A DNA stretch of 63,977 nt from Geosiphon pyriformis (taxonomy: Eukaryota > Glomeromycota > Glomeromycetes > Archaeosporales > Geosiphonaceae): assembly GCA_016748015.1 (NCBI GenBank), contig JAAOMT010000222.1:6245-70221 (forward strand), written 5' to 3'. The number at the start of each line of letters is the position of its first letter. The first letter of the stretch is position 1. The translations under genes and the position numbers were made by a program. Under the pieces are notes generated by a model. The model searched no databases and had not been told where the DNA came from. It saw only the letters and a list, made by a program, of their open reading frames with translations. Positions 1 through 11,460 of the stretch are shown in pieces.

Positions 1-328
1 TACAAGTTATTTCGCTGAACTATTGATTAATTTGGGTGAACTATTCATAATTTTGGCGAATTTCTATAAATTTCGGCGAATTTCTTATAAATTTCAGCAA
101 ATTTCTGTAAATTTCGGCAAATTTTTGAATGTTACAAAGTTCAGAGTATTGTGTAATTTGATCATCCTACTTTTTGTTATACTAATTGGATTATTTAATT
201 GAATCGTGATATGTGATAATTGATTAAATAATAAATGATAATTTGAAATGATATTAATATACTAATTAATTATAGGAATTATAAGAGTAATTTCATGCTA
301 ATTAATAGCTAAAATTCTACTGGTAACA
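1..328 (-). repeat. A1 3' LTR (truncated by window start)
   Basis: Low-coordinate LTR of minus-strand element A1. It matches the upper part of the LTR at 8277-9244 and ends with the TGTTAC...GTAACA type terminus (taaca at 324-328). Only the U3 side is inside the window. Positions 40-125 hold a short tandem array of the TTTCGGCGAA type that is longer than in the partner LTR. The stop codon of ORF3 (309-311) lies inside this LTR. Confidence 0.9.
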
Positions 329-973
329 TAATCTCCTTCTTAAGACTGAACTCTGTCGAAATCCAAGCACTATCTGTAATATTGAGATAGTAATCCAAAA
401 TAATTGAAGTAATCTGGTCTGAAAATTGTTGAAATTTCAGTTCTGTGAATTTGCCAATGTATTGGACTTTCATTGGTTGCAGTTTAGATTTTGTAAAACA
501 TTTTCACAAGTATTAAACAAATCATAGAGTCTAAAAGCTGCTCTAAGTTTGTAGTAAGTGTTTGTTAGTCCAGCTGCTGTTTTGAATTCATTATGAATTT
601 GTTTTTGTATAGCTTCAGATGTGTAATTTGTTGTTTCAAGTTCCAGTTTTCGTTCATAAAGTGTCTTTCCAATGTGAAAATATTTATAGATAGGGGTGTG
701 TTCATTGTTTTGTTTATTAAAAAGTAGTAGAAGTTTTTGTTGCATTGTAGCATTTGGTGGAATGTCAATAGGGGCAATTAAAAGATTTTCTTCCAGTGCT
801 TGCTTCAAAAGTCTTGGTAACCTATTTTCAGAGTGACTTCTTGTTTTTTTTCTATAGGGGTGATAGTTCTGTAAATGATTTACTACTGGGACTGTGGTTT
901 TTTTCTAAATGTAATTAATTTGACTTCCATTAATTATTATGAATAAGTCAGGAAGTGTTTTCAAGACTAACAT
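309..973 (-). pseudogene. A1 ORF3, accessory ORF downstream of integrase (broken)
   Basis: I do not recognise this protein. The ATG is at 971-973, about 190 bases after the integrase stop. The frame carries one early TAG and a frameshift near 470-485, after which a second frame continues through the polypurine tract and stops at 309-311 inside the LTR. It is homologous along its length to the intact 225-codon ORF at 26862-27539 (A2), to a shorter ORF in B1 (21864-22442) and to a relic at 45640-45928. A central block with the pattern YFHIGKTLYERKLEL, followed by KEAIQKQ-like and YRLKAALRLYDLF-like segments, looks helical and faintly like the N-terminal domain of DUF1016 proteins. That last comparison is by eye and weak. 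Function unknown. Confidence 0.7.
329..346 (-). promoter_or_regulatory. A1 polypurine tract
   Basis: On the minus strand the bases just before the LTR read AAGAAGGAGATTA. This purine-rich tract is where plus-strand DNA synthesis would start. The same place in A2 (26894-26912) reads AAGGAGAAGG. In both copies the tract is also coding, because ORF3 reads through it into the LTR. Confidence 0.7.
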
Positions 974-1158
974 TAACTTTTGGAATATTTGTTGAATATT
1001 TCAGGGAATAATCATGATGAAATTAACTAATTATGAAAAGGGAGAATGAAAAAAATTATTTTTGGATATGAGGTTTTTATTTGTTTTTGGGTTTGGATGT
1101 TTTTGTAATTATTTATTATTTTTTGTCTTTGTGTTTTTATTAAAAAATTATTGTAAAT

Positions 1159-2508
1159 TTAAGTGTTCAAGTTTGGTTGTTGTTCTATTATAATTATTGA
1201 TTCTAAATTTCGGAAAATATCTTCAGGATAAATTAAAGGGGAATGTGTACCAATTTGTGGAATTAATGTTTCAGGATTGTTTTTGGAATGATAGTGTTTC
1301 AATCTGTCTCCATGTGCAACTTTTGCTAGTATTTTATCATCAAGTCTTAACTTGTATGATCCATTGTCTAGAATTTCGTGAATATAAAATAGTCCATCCC
1401 ATTTGTTTTCAAATTTTTCATTCCATTGTTTTTCAGTCTTAGTTCTGTGTAAGAAAACTTTATTTTCAACTTTAAATTCGTTGATAATGGGTGGTAATTT
1501 GTTGTCATGTTTTTCTTTTTGTTGAGCTTGGGAATGTTCAATGTGAGTTGCTGCTATCCTTCTTTTTTCTTCCAGTATACTGAAAAGAGTGTAGGTCCTT
1601 CTTTGGAGTGTTTCTTGAAAGTTTTCTTCATTGATTGGTTGCATTGAATATGTTTCTACTGTAAAATTAATTGATAATATTGCTGTTCTTCCATAAGTTA
1701 AATCAAATGGTGTGTGTTTCATAGTATCTTGTTTTAGTGTTCTGTATGCTAGTAACACTGATGAAATAAAGATATCCCATTTCTGCTCAAAGTCTGTTGA
1801 GACTTTGGCTAAAGATTCACATAATGTTCTGTTGAAATGTTCTACAAGTCTATTTGTTTGAGGGTGATAGGGTGATGATAAAAGTCTTTTGACATTGAAT
1901 TGTTTACAAATTTCTTGTATCAAGTTGTTCACAAAATGTGTTCCTTGATCAGATAAGAGTTCAATTGGGCATTCATGTTTACAGATAATGTCTTCATAGA
2001 TAAAATTTGCTACTGATTTTGCATCTGCTCTTTGGATGGCTCTAGCTTTAGGCCATTTGGTAAGATAATCTACTGCAACTGCAATATAACGATTTCCTTG
2101 GGTTGTAATAGGTAATGGTCTGACTAAATCAATTCCAACTCTGTCAAAAGATTGTCCAACTTTGATTGGATTTAAAGGTTCTGTGGAGCAAGTTTCTCCT
2201 CTTTTTTGACAACTATTACAAGATTCTACATATTGTCAAATGTCTTTTTGCATGTGAGGCCAAAAATAATGTTTAAGAGTTCTTTGAATTGTTCTATCTC
2301 TTTCCAAGTATGCTGAAGAAGGATCTGTGTACATGTTGTATAGAATTGTTTCTTTTTCATTTTCCTGTACTAATCTGAGTGGTTGGTTTGGGTTTTTATG
2401 ATTTTTGTAATAAATTTTGTTGTGATGTATAAAATATTGTTTGGATTGGTATTGTAATCGATGTTTTTTACTTGGAGACCAATTTTCTGGCATGGTAAGA
2501 GTCTCCAA
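1159..2508 (-). pseudogene. A1 integrase region (Ty3-like pol)
   Basis: C-terminal part of the A1 polyprotein, which would insert the cDNA into the genome. On the minus strand it starts with an HHCC-type zinc region (CNSCQKRGE pattern near 2200-2225). The catalytic core follows, with Asp in VDYLTKW, Asp in LLSDQGTHF and Glu in RLVEHFNRTL, so the DDE triad is present. The C-terminal part has a KVENKVFLHRTKTEKQW-type segment as in Ty3 integrases. A TGA at 2236-2238 breaks the zinc region. The frame differs from that of the RNase H part at 2612-2938, so an indel lies in the linker between them. Integrase ends at TAA 1159-1161, about 190 bases before ORF3. Confidence 0.85.
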
Positions 2509-2611
2509 ATAGTTTTTGATGTTGTTGTAGTTTTTTGGATTTATTGTTGTTGATTTTGTTGTTTGTTTTGCTATTAAGTTTGTTGGTGTTTTGTTGGTGT
2601 TGATGTTGGTA

Positions 2612-3900
2612 TTAATATTGTCTCATTCTTGAGAGGCTATCAACATTGGTGTGTAGTTTTCCTGGTTTGTGATGTACAATATATCTGTAGTCTGCTAGGA
2701 AGTTATTCCATCGAGACTGTTTAGCACTTTGTTTAGTTTTCTTTTTATCAAGCCATTTAAGGCCAATATTGTCAGTTATTATGTCAAATTTTTTTCCATT
2801 CTTCAGGTATTGTTGAAAGTGTTTGAGAGCCCAGATGATTGCAGTGGCTTCCAATTCAGTTGAGCCATATTTGAGTTCTGTTGGCTTGAGTGTTCTGCTG
2901 GCATTGACGATAACTTGTTCCTGGCCATTTTTATTCAATTGTGATAAAATGGCACCAAATGCTATGTGTGAAGCATCAGTGGCTAATTGGAATCATTTGT
3001 TGAAGTCTGGGTAAGCAAGAACTGGGGCTGTTGTCAATTTTGTTTTGAGAGTTTCAAAAGCTTTTTGTTGTTCTTCAGTTTATTTGTATGGTACGTTTTT
3101 GTTGGTAAGATAATTAAATAGTTTGGCAATTTCTGAGAATTTTTTTATAAATTTTTGATAGTAAGAGGCTAATTCTACAAATTCTTGTAGTTCTGTGGTA
3201 TTTCTGAAAGTTTGAAAGTTTTTGACAGCACTAATTGTTCTAGGATTTGGTTTGACTCCATATTTGCTAACAATGTGTCTAAAGAAGATTAAGTTTGTTT
3301 TTTCAAAGTGACATTTTTCAATGTTTAACTTCAATTCTGCTTTCCATAATCGTTGAAAAACTTCTTACAGGTGGATAAAATGAGTCTTAAAGCTTGGTAA
3401 GTATACATCAGTGTCATCAAAATAGACAACTACTGATTGCCACAAGAGTCCTTCATATACAACATCCATGAGTTGCTGGAATGTTGCTGGTGCATTGCAG
3501 AGTCTAAAAGGCATAACATTCAACTCATAGTTTCCTCCCTGGGTGGTAAATGCTGTTTTGGGTCGGTTTTTTGGGTTCATTTCGACTTGCCAGTATTCAT
3601 TTTTCAAGTCTAAAGTTGAGAAGAACTTGGCTTTTCTTAGAGCATCTAACATGTTATTAATTCTTGGAAGAGGGTAGACATCTTCAATTGTCACACTGTT
3701 CAATTGGCAATAGTCAACACAAAATCTGATTTTTCCATTTTTCTTTTTAACAAAAACTACTGGTAAGGCCCAAGGACTTCTTGATGGTTGAATCAATCTG
3801 TTATTGAGCATTTTCTGGACTTCTTCTCTAATGAATTGGTGGCTGACAGGTGGCACTCTGTAAGCTTGCTGACGTTTTGGTAAAGTATCTCCTGTATGGA
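2612..3900 (-). pseudogene. A1 reverse transcriptase and RNase H region
   Basis: Minus-strand frame shared with the upstream dUTPase and protease. The RT part (3856-3080) has the KNGKIRFCVDYCQLN-like motif, LPRINNMLDAL, FSTLDLKNEYWQVEM and a catalytic box that reads YFDD, so both Asp residues are kept, unlike in A2 and B1. The thumb and connection segment (KCHFEKTNLIFFRHIVS) is followed by an RNase H domain with the VNASRTLKPTELKYGSTE-type start and an ITDNIGLKWL segment near 2740-2790. TAA stops replace probable Gln codons near 3365 and 3080. It would copy element RNA into DNA. Confidence 0.88.
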
Positions 3901-4456
3901 TATGATGTTAAACCATATTCGTTTTTCCCAGGTTATTGTTGTCTTTTGCAAATATATCTGCAAATTCAGCTATCAATTGTTTCAATTGTCTTTGTTGTTG
4001 AGGTTCTAAGGGACCTATGTTGATTCGAGAGAGTTTTTCTTCCAAAAAGTGGTAGTTTTCAGTAGTGAGAATAATATTTGGATTTGGGAGTAGAGTGTGC
4101 CTTACAATTTCGATGAAATTAGAGACAATTTGAGGGTTTTTATCTTGAAAAATATTGCTGTGTATGATTCTAATCTCTAGTTTGTTTAATAAGACAATAG
4201 GGTAATTATTGGGGTTGTAGAATATAACTCAAAATTTTTTCATTCCTTTGGGAATATAAACGTTTGGAATTGAGATTTCATGCTTTAAACAGATTTGTTT
4301 ATTGGATTCAAAGATTTGTTGTGTAGTGGTGAGTTTTGAGCAAGTGTAAATTTCGTGATGTTCTCCAAAAGGTGAAATGGTAATTGGCTGGAGAAGTTAA
4401 AGAATCTGGTAAAATTTATTTTGTGTATTAAGAGCTATGTTTACTGGAACTGTAAA

Positions 4457-5074
4457 TCATCCAGTTGAACCAAAACCTTGAGTTTCTCTTTCACTTTTTT
4501 CCAATTGTTCTCTGTTGTTAACTGATTGTAAACCCAAAATATTGATTAAGGGTAGGTAAATTGCTTGAGCAATTTTTTCAGCATGTTCAATTTTGAATGA
4601 TTTGTTTGTTTTATTCTGCAATATAATGGTAATGTCTCCAGTGTATCCTGCATTTATAACTCCTTCTTTAACATTGATTCCTTTGCTTGCCAATGATGAT
4701 CTGGGCGCAATTTAAACCATTGCTCCAGGTGGAATTTCAAGAGCAATTTTGAGATTAATTTTTGTCAAAGACTTTGGTTGGAGAACCAAAGTATCTTTTC
4801 CTGGGTATCTTAAGTCATATCCAGCATCAATTTCATGTACTTTTTCTGGTCTGATTCCTTGGCCATGGTTGTCGAAATATTTAAGTTGTAGAGGTGGTTG
4901 CTTTTCAAGAAGATAGATGAGAGTAGTTGGTAGTTCTTCTACTAGTTCAGATACTCCAAATTCGATTTCATTTTCATCATTTTCCTCTGGCAGGAGAATG
5001 CTAAGAACATAGTATTCTGAAGACCATTTGTCATCACAAGACATAATGCATTCTTCACACAATTGAATATTCAT
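4457..5074 (-). pseudogene. A1 dUTPase domain of Gag-Pol
   Basis: A trimeric-type dUTPase sits between protease and RT. All five family motifs can be read in order: HEIDAGYDLRYPG (motif 1, near 4830), SSLASKGINV (motif 2, near 4680), GVINAGYTGD (motif 3, near 4640), AEKIAQAI (motif 4, near 4580) and ETQGFGSTG (motif 5, near 4460). Motif 3 normally carries a catalytic Asp (GVID or GIID); here it is Asn, while A2 and B1 keep Asp. A TAA interrupts the segment just before motif 2 (near 4712). The enzyme would hydrolyse dUTP and limit uracil in retroelement cDNA. Upstream lies a short CEEC...C cluster (near 5040-5060). Confidence 0.88.
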
Positions 5075-5092
5075 TTGCTCTAATTGTTGAAT

Positions 5093-6775
5093 TTAAGCTT
5101 CTTGAGTTGGGTATGTGTGGCTTGCAATTTGGTGATAGGTTTCTACTTCATCTTCAAAATCAAATCCAGCTAATTCTATGGTATATTTAATGTATTCAGT
5201 TTCTTTCATTTGGTGGACATCTTCTTGGGTGGCTCCATTGATCAATGTCATTGCTAGGTCAAAAATTATTTCAGCATCATGAGGATAGTAGTAAAGTTTA
5301 TTGAAAGCACTGTTGTATGCTGCATCAAATGGTGTTCTCCTTCTGACTTTTTCCGAAATTGATAGAGCATATTGACAGGTTTGATTACATACTCCTTTTT
5401 TTATTGCAACATCAATCCAATTGCATTCTTTTGATAACATATCTCCAGATATAAGACAAGATGTGTTGTCCCATTTTCTACTTCTTTTTGGAAATCCAAT
5501 TCATTCTCTATAATATGCTTTGCAAAAGTAACAGGTACGAATTTCATATTCCTCTTCTGGAGAAATACATGCTCCCATTGATGAAAGTTTCTTGTTGCAA
5601 TCTTTGCATTTAAGTAGAATATAGGGTGGTTGTTTCCGTGGTTTTGGAGTAAAATATCTAACTTTCTTCCATCCTCTTGATTCTTCAAAAATCTCTTGTT
5701 CTGTTTTCTCAGACCAGTTGGATGTTGATCCAAGTGCCATGTAGGTTTCAATAAGTGGCATTTTTTTTTCCTCTTCAAATTCAAATACTGGGGCTTTTTC
5801 TGATTGTTTGTTGAAAATACTACAAATAGCAGGTACTATAGTGTGTTGTCCTTGGTATAAGATTTTTAGTTCTTGAGTTTCCCAATCTAAGTTTGCATTG
5901 GCTTTAAGAAGCCAATTATTTTTGACCAGAGCTTGGTATTGGGGTGCATCCATGACTAGCACTTTGACTGGAATGATGATTTCATTAATAGTGAATGGGA
6001 AATTGTCAATTTCTCCTACTGGTGTTTTTTTTATACTATCTGCTATAACAATTACAGTTTGGGCTGGTCTGTCAACAGTTCTTTGAAGCTGCTGCATTAA
6101 CTGGTAAGTGATAATACTTCCAGCTAATCCACTGTCTAGAATTAATCGGATGGGTTTTCCTTCTACTGTAGCTTTAGTGTACATAGCAGTGATAGCTTTT
6201 TGTTCATTAGCTGCTGCATTACTAAGCAAGAATGGTGATTCATTTGCTTCAAATTCGAATGGAAATATATCTAAGAGGTTGGTATTTTGAGCAATTTGAG
6301 CTGGTGGAATGATATGATTGGAAGGGTTTGTTCTTGGTACTGCAGCTTTACCTTCAGAAAGTGCAGTTTGTTGAAAATTTGATTCTTCAGTCATTGTTAA
6401 ATAACTGGGTTGAGTGTAAAAATAATTTGGTCTTTGTTGACCAGAATTTCGAAGAACTAATTGGTTATTTGAGTTGATCCTATTGTTATTATTCTGAAAT
6501 TGACTTTGAGATGTGAATTGGTTATGTTGAACCAATTTTCTGGCTGGTACTTGATATTGTTGAGGGGATTGTGTCTGATATTGCTGAATTGGTAAAGGTT
6601 GCTGATATTGTTGCTGTATTGGTTGTGAAGCTGGTTGATAGTAATTGTTTTGATTTTGGGGTCTTGGTGAATAATAAGTTGGTGGTGGAGGTTGGTAATA
6701 AGATTGTTGTGGTGAAGAATAATGTTGATTACTCTTATTTTGTTGATCTCTTTGTAATTTTCTACAATTTCGTTT
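5093..6775 (-). pseudogene. A1 protease and Cys-rich region of Gag-Pol
   Basis: One minus-strand frame, open from just after a TAG in the zinc knuckle (6776-6778) down to a stop at 5501, then open again to 5093. It starts with a Gln- and Pro-rich linker. The aspartic protease follows, with active site LILDSGLAGS near 6130 and partner segments GEIDNFPFTINEI and KNNWLLKANANLDWETQEL. Next comes a domain with two CX2C pairs (CKDC near 5610 and CYFC near 5520) flanking SSMGAC, and then a RRTPFDAAYN helical segment. This last domain recurs in B1, C1 and D and is not part of standard Ty3 polyproteins. It may bind zinc, but its role is unknown. Confidence 0.82.
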
Positions 6776-8231
6776 CTAGTGTCTTGGAATTTCACAATAA
6801 TGACAATTTTGAGGTTGGTTGTTGGAAGGTAATCTAAAATTGTTTTGGTTGTATCATTGTGGGGGTTGATATCTTTGTGGTTGTTGTTGCTGTTGTTGGT
6901 TTGTGAAGTAGCTTTCAACCTTCTTTGTGAGTTGGTCTATCTTCTTTTCAGCTGTTGAACTGGTTTCTCCAATAGCTAGGTTGACAAGTTTGGTGTGGTT
7001 TGCTTTTTCCATAGCCATTTCATAGTTCTTTATATGTCTGATGACAGTTGCTAAGTCTGTGGAGCATGTGGGCAGACTTTCTTAATCAGTTTGTCTTTTA
7101 AACCTGTTATAAACTGGTCTAGAATCTGAGCATCAGAATAATAATTATTGGTTTCCAATTGTCAAATCCATTGAAGAAGTTTGTTGAATCTTTCAAGATA
7201 AATCATGATAGTTTCAGATGTTTCTTGTTTGATATTGTAAAAGTGATTGTGGAAAGTAATAGAGGTGTTGTTGTTAGTGAATTGTTGTAAGAAAGCATCT
7301 TTAAATGCTTGCCAGTTTTTAAATAGTTCTTTTAAGTTTTCAAACCATTCTCCTGCAGTTCCTTGAAGAAAATATAGAATTGTTTTGAGCATTCTTGCTA
7401 CAATCCAACCATTTGCATCTCCTGCTTTTTGAACTTTGTCAAGCTATTCTTGAAAACTGGTATCATTATCTTCACCAGTAAATTCTGAAATCTTTGCAAT
7501 ATAAGCAGTTGCCATTTTTTCTTCATTTTCTGTAGTTTTTTTTTGTTCTGATTCAGTTTCTTTACTTTCCAGACTCTCTGAATGATTACTTTTATTTTCT
7601 TGTAAGTAATCAATGATATTGGCACTTGTTAATATTGGTTCTTGCTGTTGAGTAGAATTTCTAGGTAACTGATAATCTTCTGGTCTAGAGAAATGTTTAA
7701 GTAGTGAATTTGGTGTTTGTGGTTAAACAAGTGAAATTGGAAATGGTGTAATAGAAAGTGGTAATTTGACATTGGTTCTTTGTTCAGGTGTTTGCAAGTG
7801 TTTGGCAGTTGTTTTTTGTAGTATTGAAGTATTTGGAGTGGTTCTTGCATATTGTTTCAATTTTTGTTTGCCTTTGTTGCTTGTTTCTGTTTTTGATTCA
7901 AAATCAATAGAGTATTGAGACTACACTGGATATGTTTCTTTACAGTACTTAATAATGTTAAAATTAAGTTCTTGAAAGTAAGTGGCAAGTGTTTTACTGT
8001 TAAGGTCTTCAGTTCTCAACTGTGAATAGTGCACTAAATTATTGTAAAGATTGCTTCTAACTTCTGAGATGTTGTAATTCCAAAAAAATAATTGTTAATG
8101 CGGTTTTCAATGTATTGGTATACTGATTTCTTGATAACTTCAATTCCGTCTGGGATGTTGAATCTTTGCTTGCAGTGGGTGTAAATTGACTGGTAATACT
8201 CTAGAGTTGTTGTATCTGGTGTGGTCACCAC
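6776..8231 (-). pseudogene. A1 Gag region with CCHC zinc knuckle (frameshifted)
   Basis: Structural protein region of A1. The central part (7162-7392) reads LQGTAGEWFENLKELFKNW, the pattern of retrotransposon Gag capsid domains. Further on come a DQFITGLKDKL segment, a Gln-rich stretch and a CCHC knuckle of spacing CX2CX4HX4C at about 6766-6808, with a TAG right after the His (6776-6778). The N-terminal part near 8034-8231 starts shortly after the primer-binding site. Several frames are used (8231-7398, 7392-7162 and below 7140), so indels as well as stops have broken it. The true start codon is uncertain; the first open codon at 8231 is GTG. Confidence 0.75.
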
Positions 8232-8261
8232 TTTGAAGTTGTTTTTGCTGTGTTGTTTTTG

Positions 8262-8274
8262 TGAGAGAGTACCA
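8262..8274 (-). promoter_or_regulatory. A1 primer-binding site
   Basis: On the minus strand the LTR ends ...CAGTAACA and is followed after two bases by TGGTACTCTCACA, starting with the TGG that pairs with a tRNA CCA end. The homologous site is TGGTGCTCTCCC in A2. I cannot name a matching tRNA. A partly complementary arm lies just inside the LTR at 8291-8299. Confidence 0.65.
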
Positions 8275-8276
8275 AA

Positions 8277-9244
8277 TGTTACTGGAGGTTTTTGGTCTCT
8301 TTTTTTAAATGTTGTAAATATCTGTTGGTTGCAAATTTATGTTTTCTAGAAGTAGTTGAACCTTCAGTAACTGAATTTATTTTCAAATTATCTTCTATAA
8401 TTTAAACTGCTGGGCTTATAAGTGGAATGGCCAATTTCTTGCCAGTTACTTTATGTAGTTACATTGTAGTAAATGTCAACTCTTTCCCAGAAATTGCTCA
8501 TCTGAAAGCTCACTAAAATGTGTAGTTACTTTGCTGTAAAAGTCAACTCTTCTACAAGAATCTCGTCTGTAGGCTACCCTAATGATTATAATAAAAAAAT
8601 AAAAGAAAAGTAAAAAAAATGTAAAAGAAATTGAATTCTGTTAAGGGAAACGTTTTCTATCCAGGCCTGAAGTCACTAACAGTTTACTGAAATTGGTAGC
8701 TAATCAATTTCAAAATGTTAATTGGGTTTTGGGGATTTTCCAAGTGCGATAATTAAAGAATTTGGTTTTTCGAATTATTTGATATTTATTTCTTTTTTGT
8801 GTGTAGAAATGGTTCTAAGTGATAAATCTAAAGTAAGATAAATTTTCTTGAAGAGAAAAGCTCTTTTTTTATACAACTTGTTGTAGTACTAGTCTATAGA
8901 CTTGCACTTTTTCTTTTTGCTCAAATTTTGGCGAACTAAAGATACATTTTGATGGACTACAAGTTATTTTGCTGAACTATTGATTAATTTGGGTGAACTA
9001 TTCATAATTTCGGCGAATTTCTATAAATTTCGGCGAATTTTTAAATGTTACAAAGTTCAGAGTATTGTGTAATTTGATCATCCTACTTTTTGTTATACTA
9101 ATTGGATTATTTAATTGAATCGTGATATGTGATAATTGATTAAATAATAAATGATAATTTGAAATGATATTAATATACTAATTAATTATAGGAATTATAA
9201 GGGTAATTTCATGCTAATTAATAGCTAAAATTCTACTGGTAACA
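8277..9244 (-). repeat. A1 5' LTR
   Basis: This LTR of 968 bases starts (minus strand) TGTTACCAG and ends CTCCAGTAACA, with short inverted termini. A TATAAAA box lies at 8867-8873 on the minus strand, about 370 bases into the LTR, and is conserved in the A2 and solo LTRs. Its upper part matches 1-328, but the TTTCGGCGAA-type tandem array is shorter here. Confidence 0.92.
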
Positions 9245-11340
9245 ATGTAAATAATTTTGAAAAAATCTTTATTTTCTGAAAATTTAATAAAATATTTTAT
9301 ATAACTTTTATATTTAAAAAAATTATATTGAAAATATTGAATTTGGTTAAGTTAAACAAAATAAACATAAACAATAATCTTAAAAAAATCTGTAAATAAT
9401 TATATTTATTAAGCTGTAATAATCAAAAATTTTTTAATAAAAACATTTAAAATAACTGTATATATTGTGTTATCTGAATTTAAAAAATTAAGTTAATTAA
9501 AATACAATTAATAAGTTTCTAATAAAAAACATTAGTAAAATTTAATAATTATAATTAAACTAATTTTTTAGCATTTAAGTAATTTATTTTTATTAAAAAA
9601 AAATACAATTTAAAAAATAAAAGTTAATATTAACAAAGTTTTATAAGAATTTAAAAATATGTATAAAATAAAATTTTATACTTTATTAATAAAAATAACA
9701 GTTTATAATCTGTATAATTTTTTAAAAATAATTAGTAGAAAATCTTATATAATCAATTATTATCTAATTATATATATACAAATTAAATACACTATAATAT
9801 ATATTAAATTTAAAGTTAGCATAATATTAGTTTTAATTGTATTTCTAATTTTTAAAAACTTATTTTAAAATAAACAAGATTGAATTTGTTTTTTTGTTTT
9901 ATATATAAAAAATTTGGTTATATTTATTTTGTGTATTTCATTAATACTTTTTTAATTTCTATAACTAAGCTTAATTTTTGTTTTTTGAATTTAAAAAAAA
10001 TACAAATTAATAATAATTTATATTAAAAAAGCAGTCTTAATAGCTTATTCAGTTTTTTTTAATGGGTTTTTTTGGATTTAAATTGTTAATTATAGTGGTT
10101 TTAGTTCTATTTTTAAGTTTATGTTTTTAAATACTGTCTTTTTTGACTTAATAGTTTTTTTTATTTGCTTTATCTTTAAATATTTAATTAAATATTTTTA
10201 AATGTTTTTTAAAGTTTTTTACTGATTAAATTTTCGTAATTTTAGTTAAATTGAATTTAATTATAATGCTTTTTTTTTGGTTTTTTATTTTTACATCTAT
10301 CAATAGTTACACCAAAAAAACAAATAGTATTAAGTAATAAAAAGTACTTAAAATAATAATATTTTAGTAAAAAATTAATAAATTATGTAAATATTTATTA
10401 TTTATAATTAATATATTTATTACTTAATAGTTTTTACATATTTTTTTTATTGTTTTAAATTTTGTATTGATTTTTTATTAGTGTTTAACTTTAAAAAATT
10501 TTTAGATTTATCTATATAAATAACAAAAAAATTCAGTAATTTGTCTCTATAAAAACCAAATATTAAGAATTATTTATTTTGTTTTATTATTTTAAAGAGC
10601 TTATTTTATTTTAATAAAGAATATATTAGTTAATAAAAATTGACTATTGCAATTAAATAGTTAGAATTTGATAATTATGTATTTTATTTTAATTAATAGT
10701 GTTTATTTTAATTAATAAATTTATATTTTTTTTAATATTGTTAATAAACAATAAGATAAAATATTATTATTGTTTATAAAAAATAAAATTAATAAATTTT
10801 TGGAGTTTTTTGTCTTTGTATAAAATAAATATTAAAATATAATTTAATAATATTTAATATAAATATATAATTAATATTCTTATTGTTAATTAATTTTTTA
10901 ATTGTAATTTCTTTATTATTGTTATTAGTTTTATATGCTTTATAATTTTGTATTTTTTTTATTTAATTTAATTATTATATTGTTAACTATAATAATTATT
11001 GTAATTATATTATTAATAAATATTAGATTATTATATTAAATTAAAAATTTAGTTAATTCTGGTTTTATTTATTATATTTTTGTTAATTTTTAATTAGATT
11101 AAAAACTTTATGATAAAAAATTAAATAATTAAAAATATTTTTATTTAACATGTTTAATTTTTTATCTTATTAGATTAACAAATAATCTTAAATATTAAAT
11201 AATTAAATAAATTTTTTATATTTTAATAAAACCAATAGTAAATTAGAAAATAATTTTGAATATTAAATAATTGAATAAGTTATTTGTGTTTTAATGCTGG
11301 TTTTGTGGCTTAGCAAACAGTTTTAATATTTTATTTAACG
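9245..11340. other. AT-rich stretch without a recognisable gene
   Basis: Very AT-rich sequence with many A and T runs and no reading frame of convincing composition. The one open frame (9659-9868, plus) is low-complexity Ile, Lys and Tyr codons and is probably chance. It may be old repeat decay, but I could not match it to the elements here. Confidence 0.7.
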
Positions 11341-11460
11341 CATTTAACGAGTGTAGCCCAATCACTATCTAGTACATAGAACCAAACTAAAAGGCTCAAA
11401 TTAAACGCGATTCACGCACTTTCTACATGTGGCTAGCCACTCAGGCCAGACAAGGCAACA

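Noticed and set aside
2508-2612. Programmed frameshift between RNase H and integrase
   Set aside because: Both A1 and A2 change frame in this part of pol, but the sites differ: A1 in the linker at 2508-2612, A2 in an A-run near 29548. They are independent indels.
9659-9868. Small Ile/Lys/Tyr ORF
   Set aside because: Composition is that of random AT-rich DNA, with no homologue in the window.
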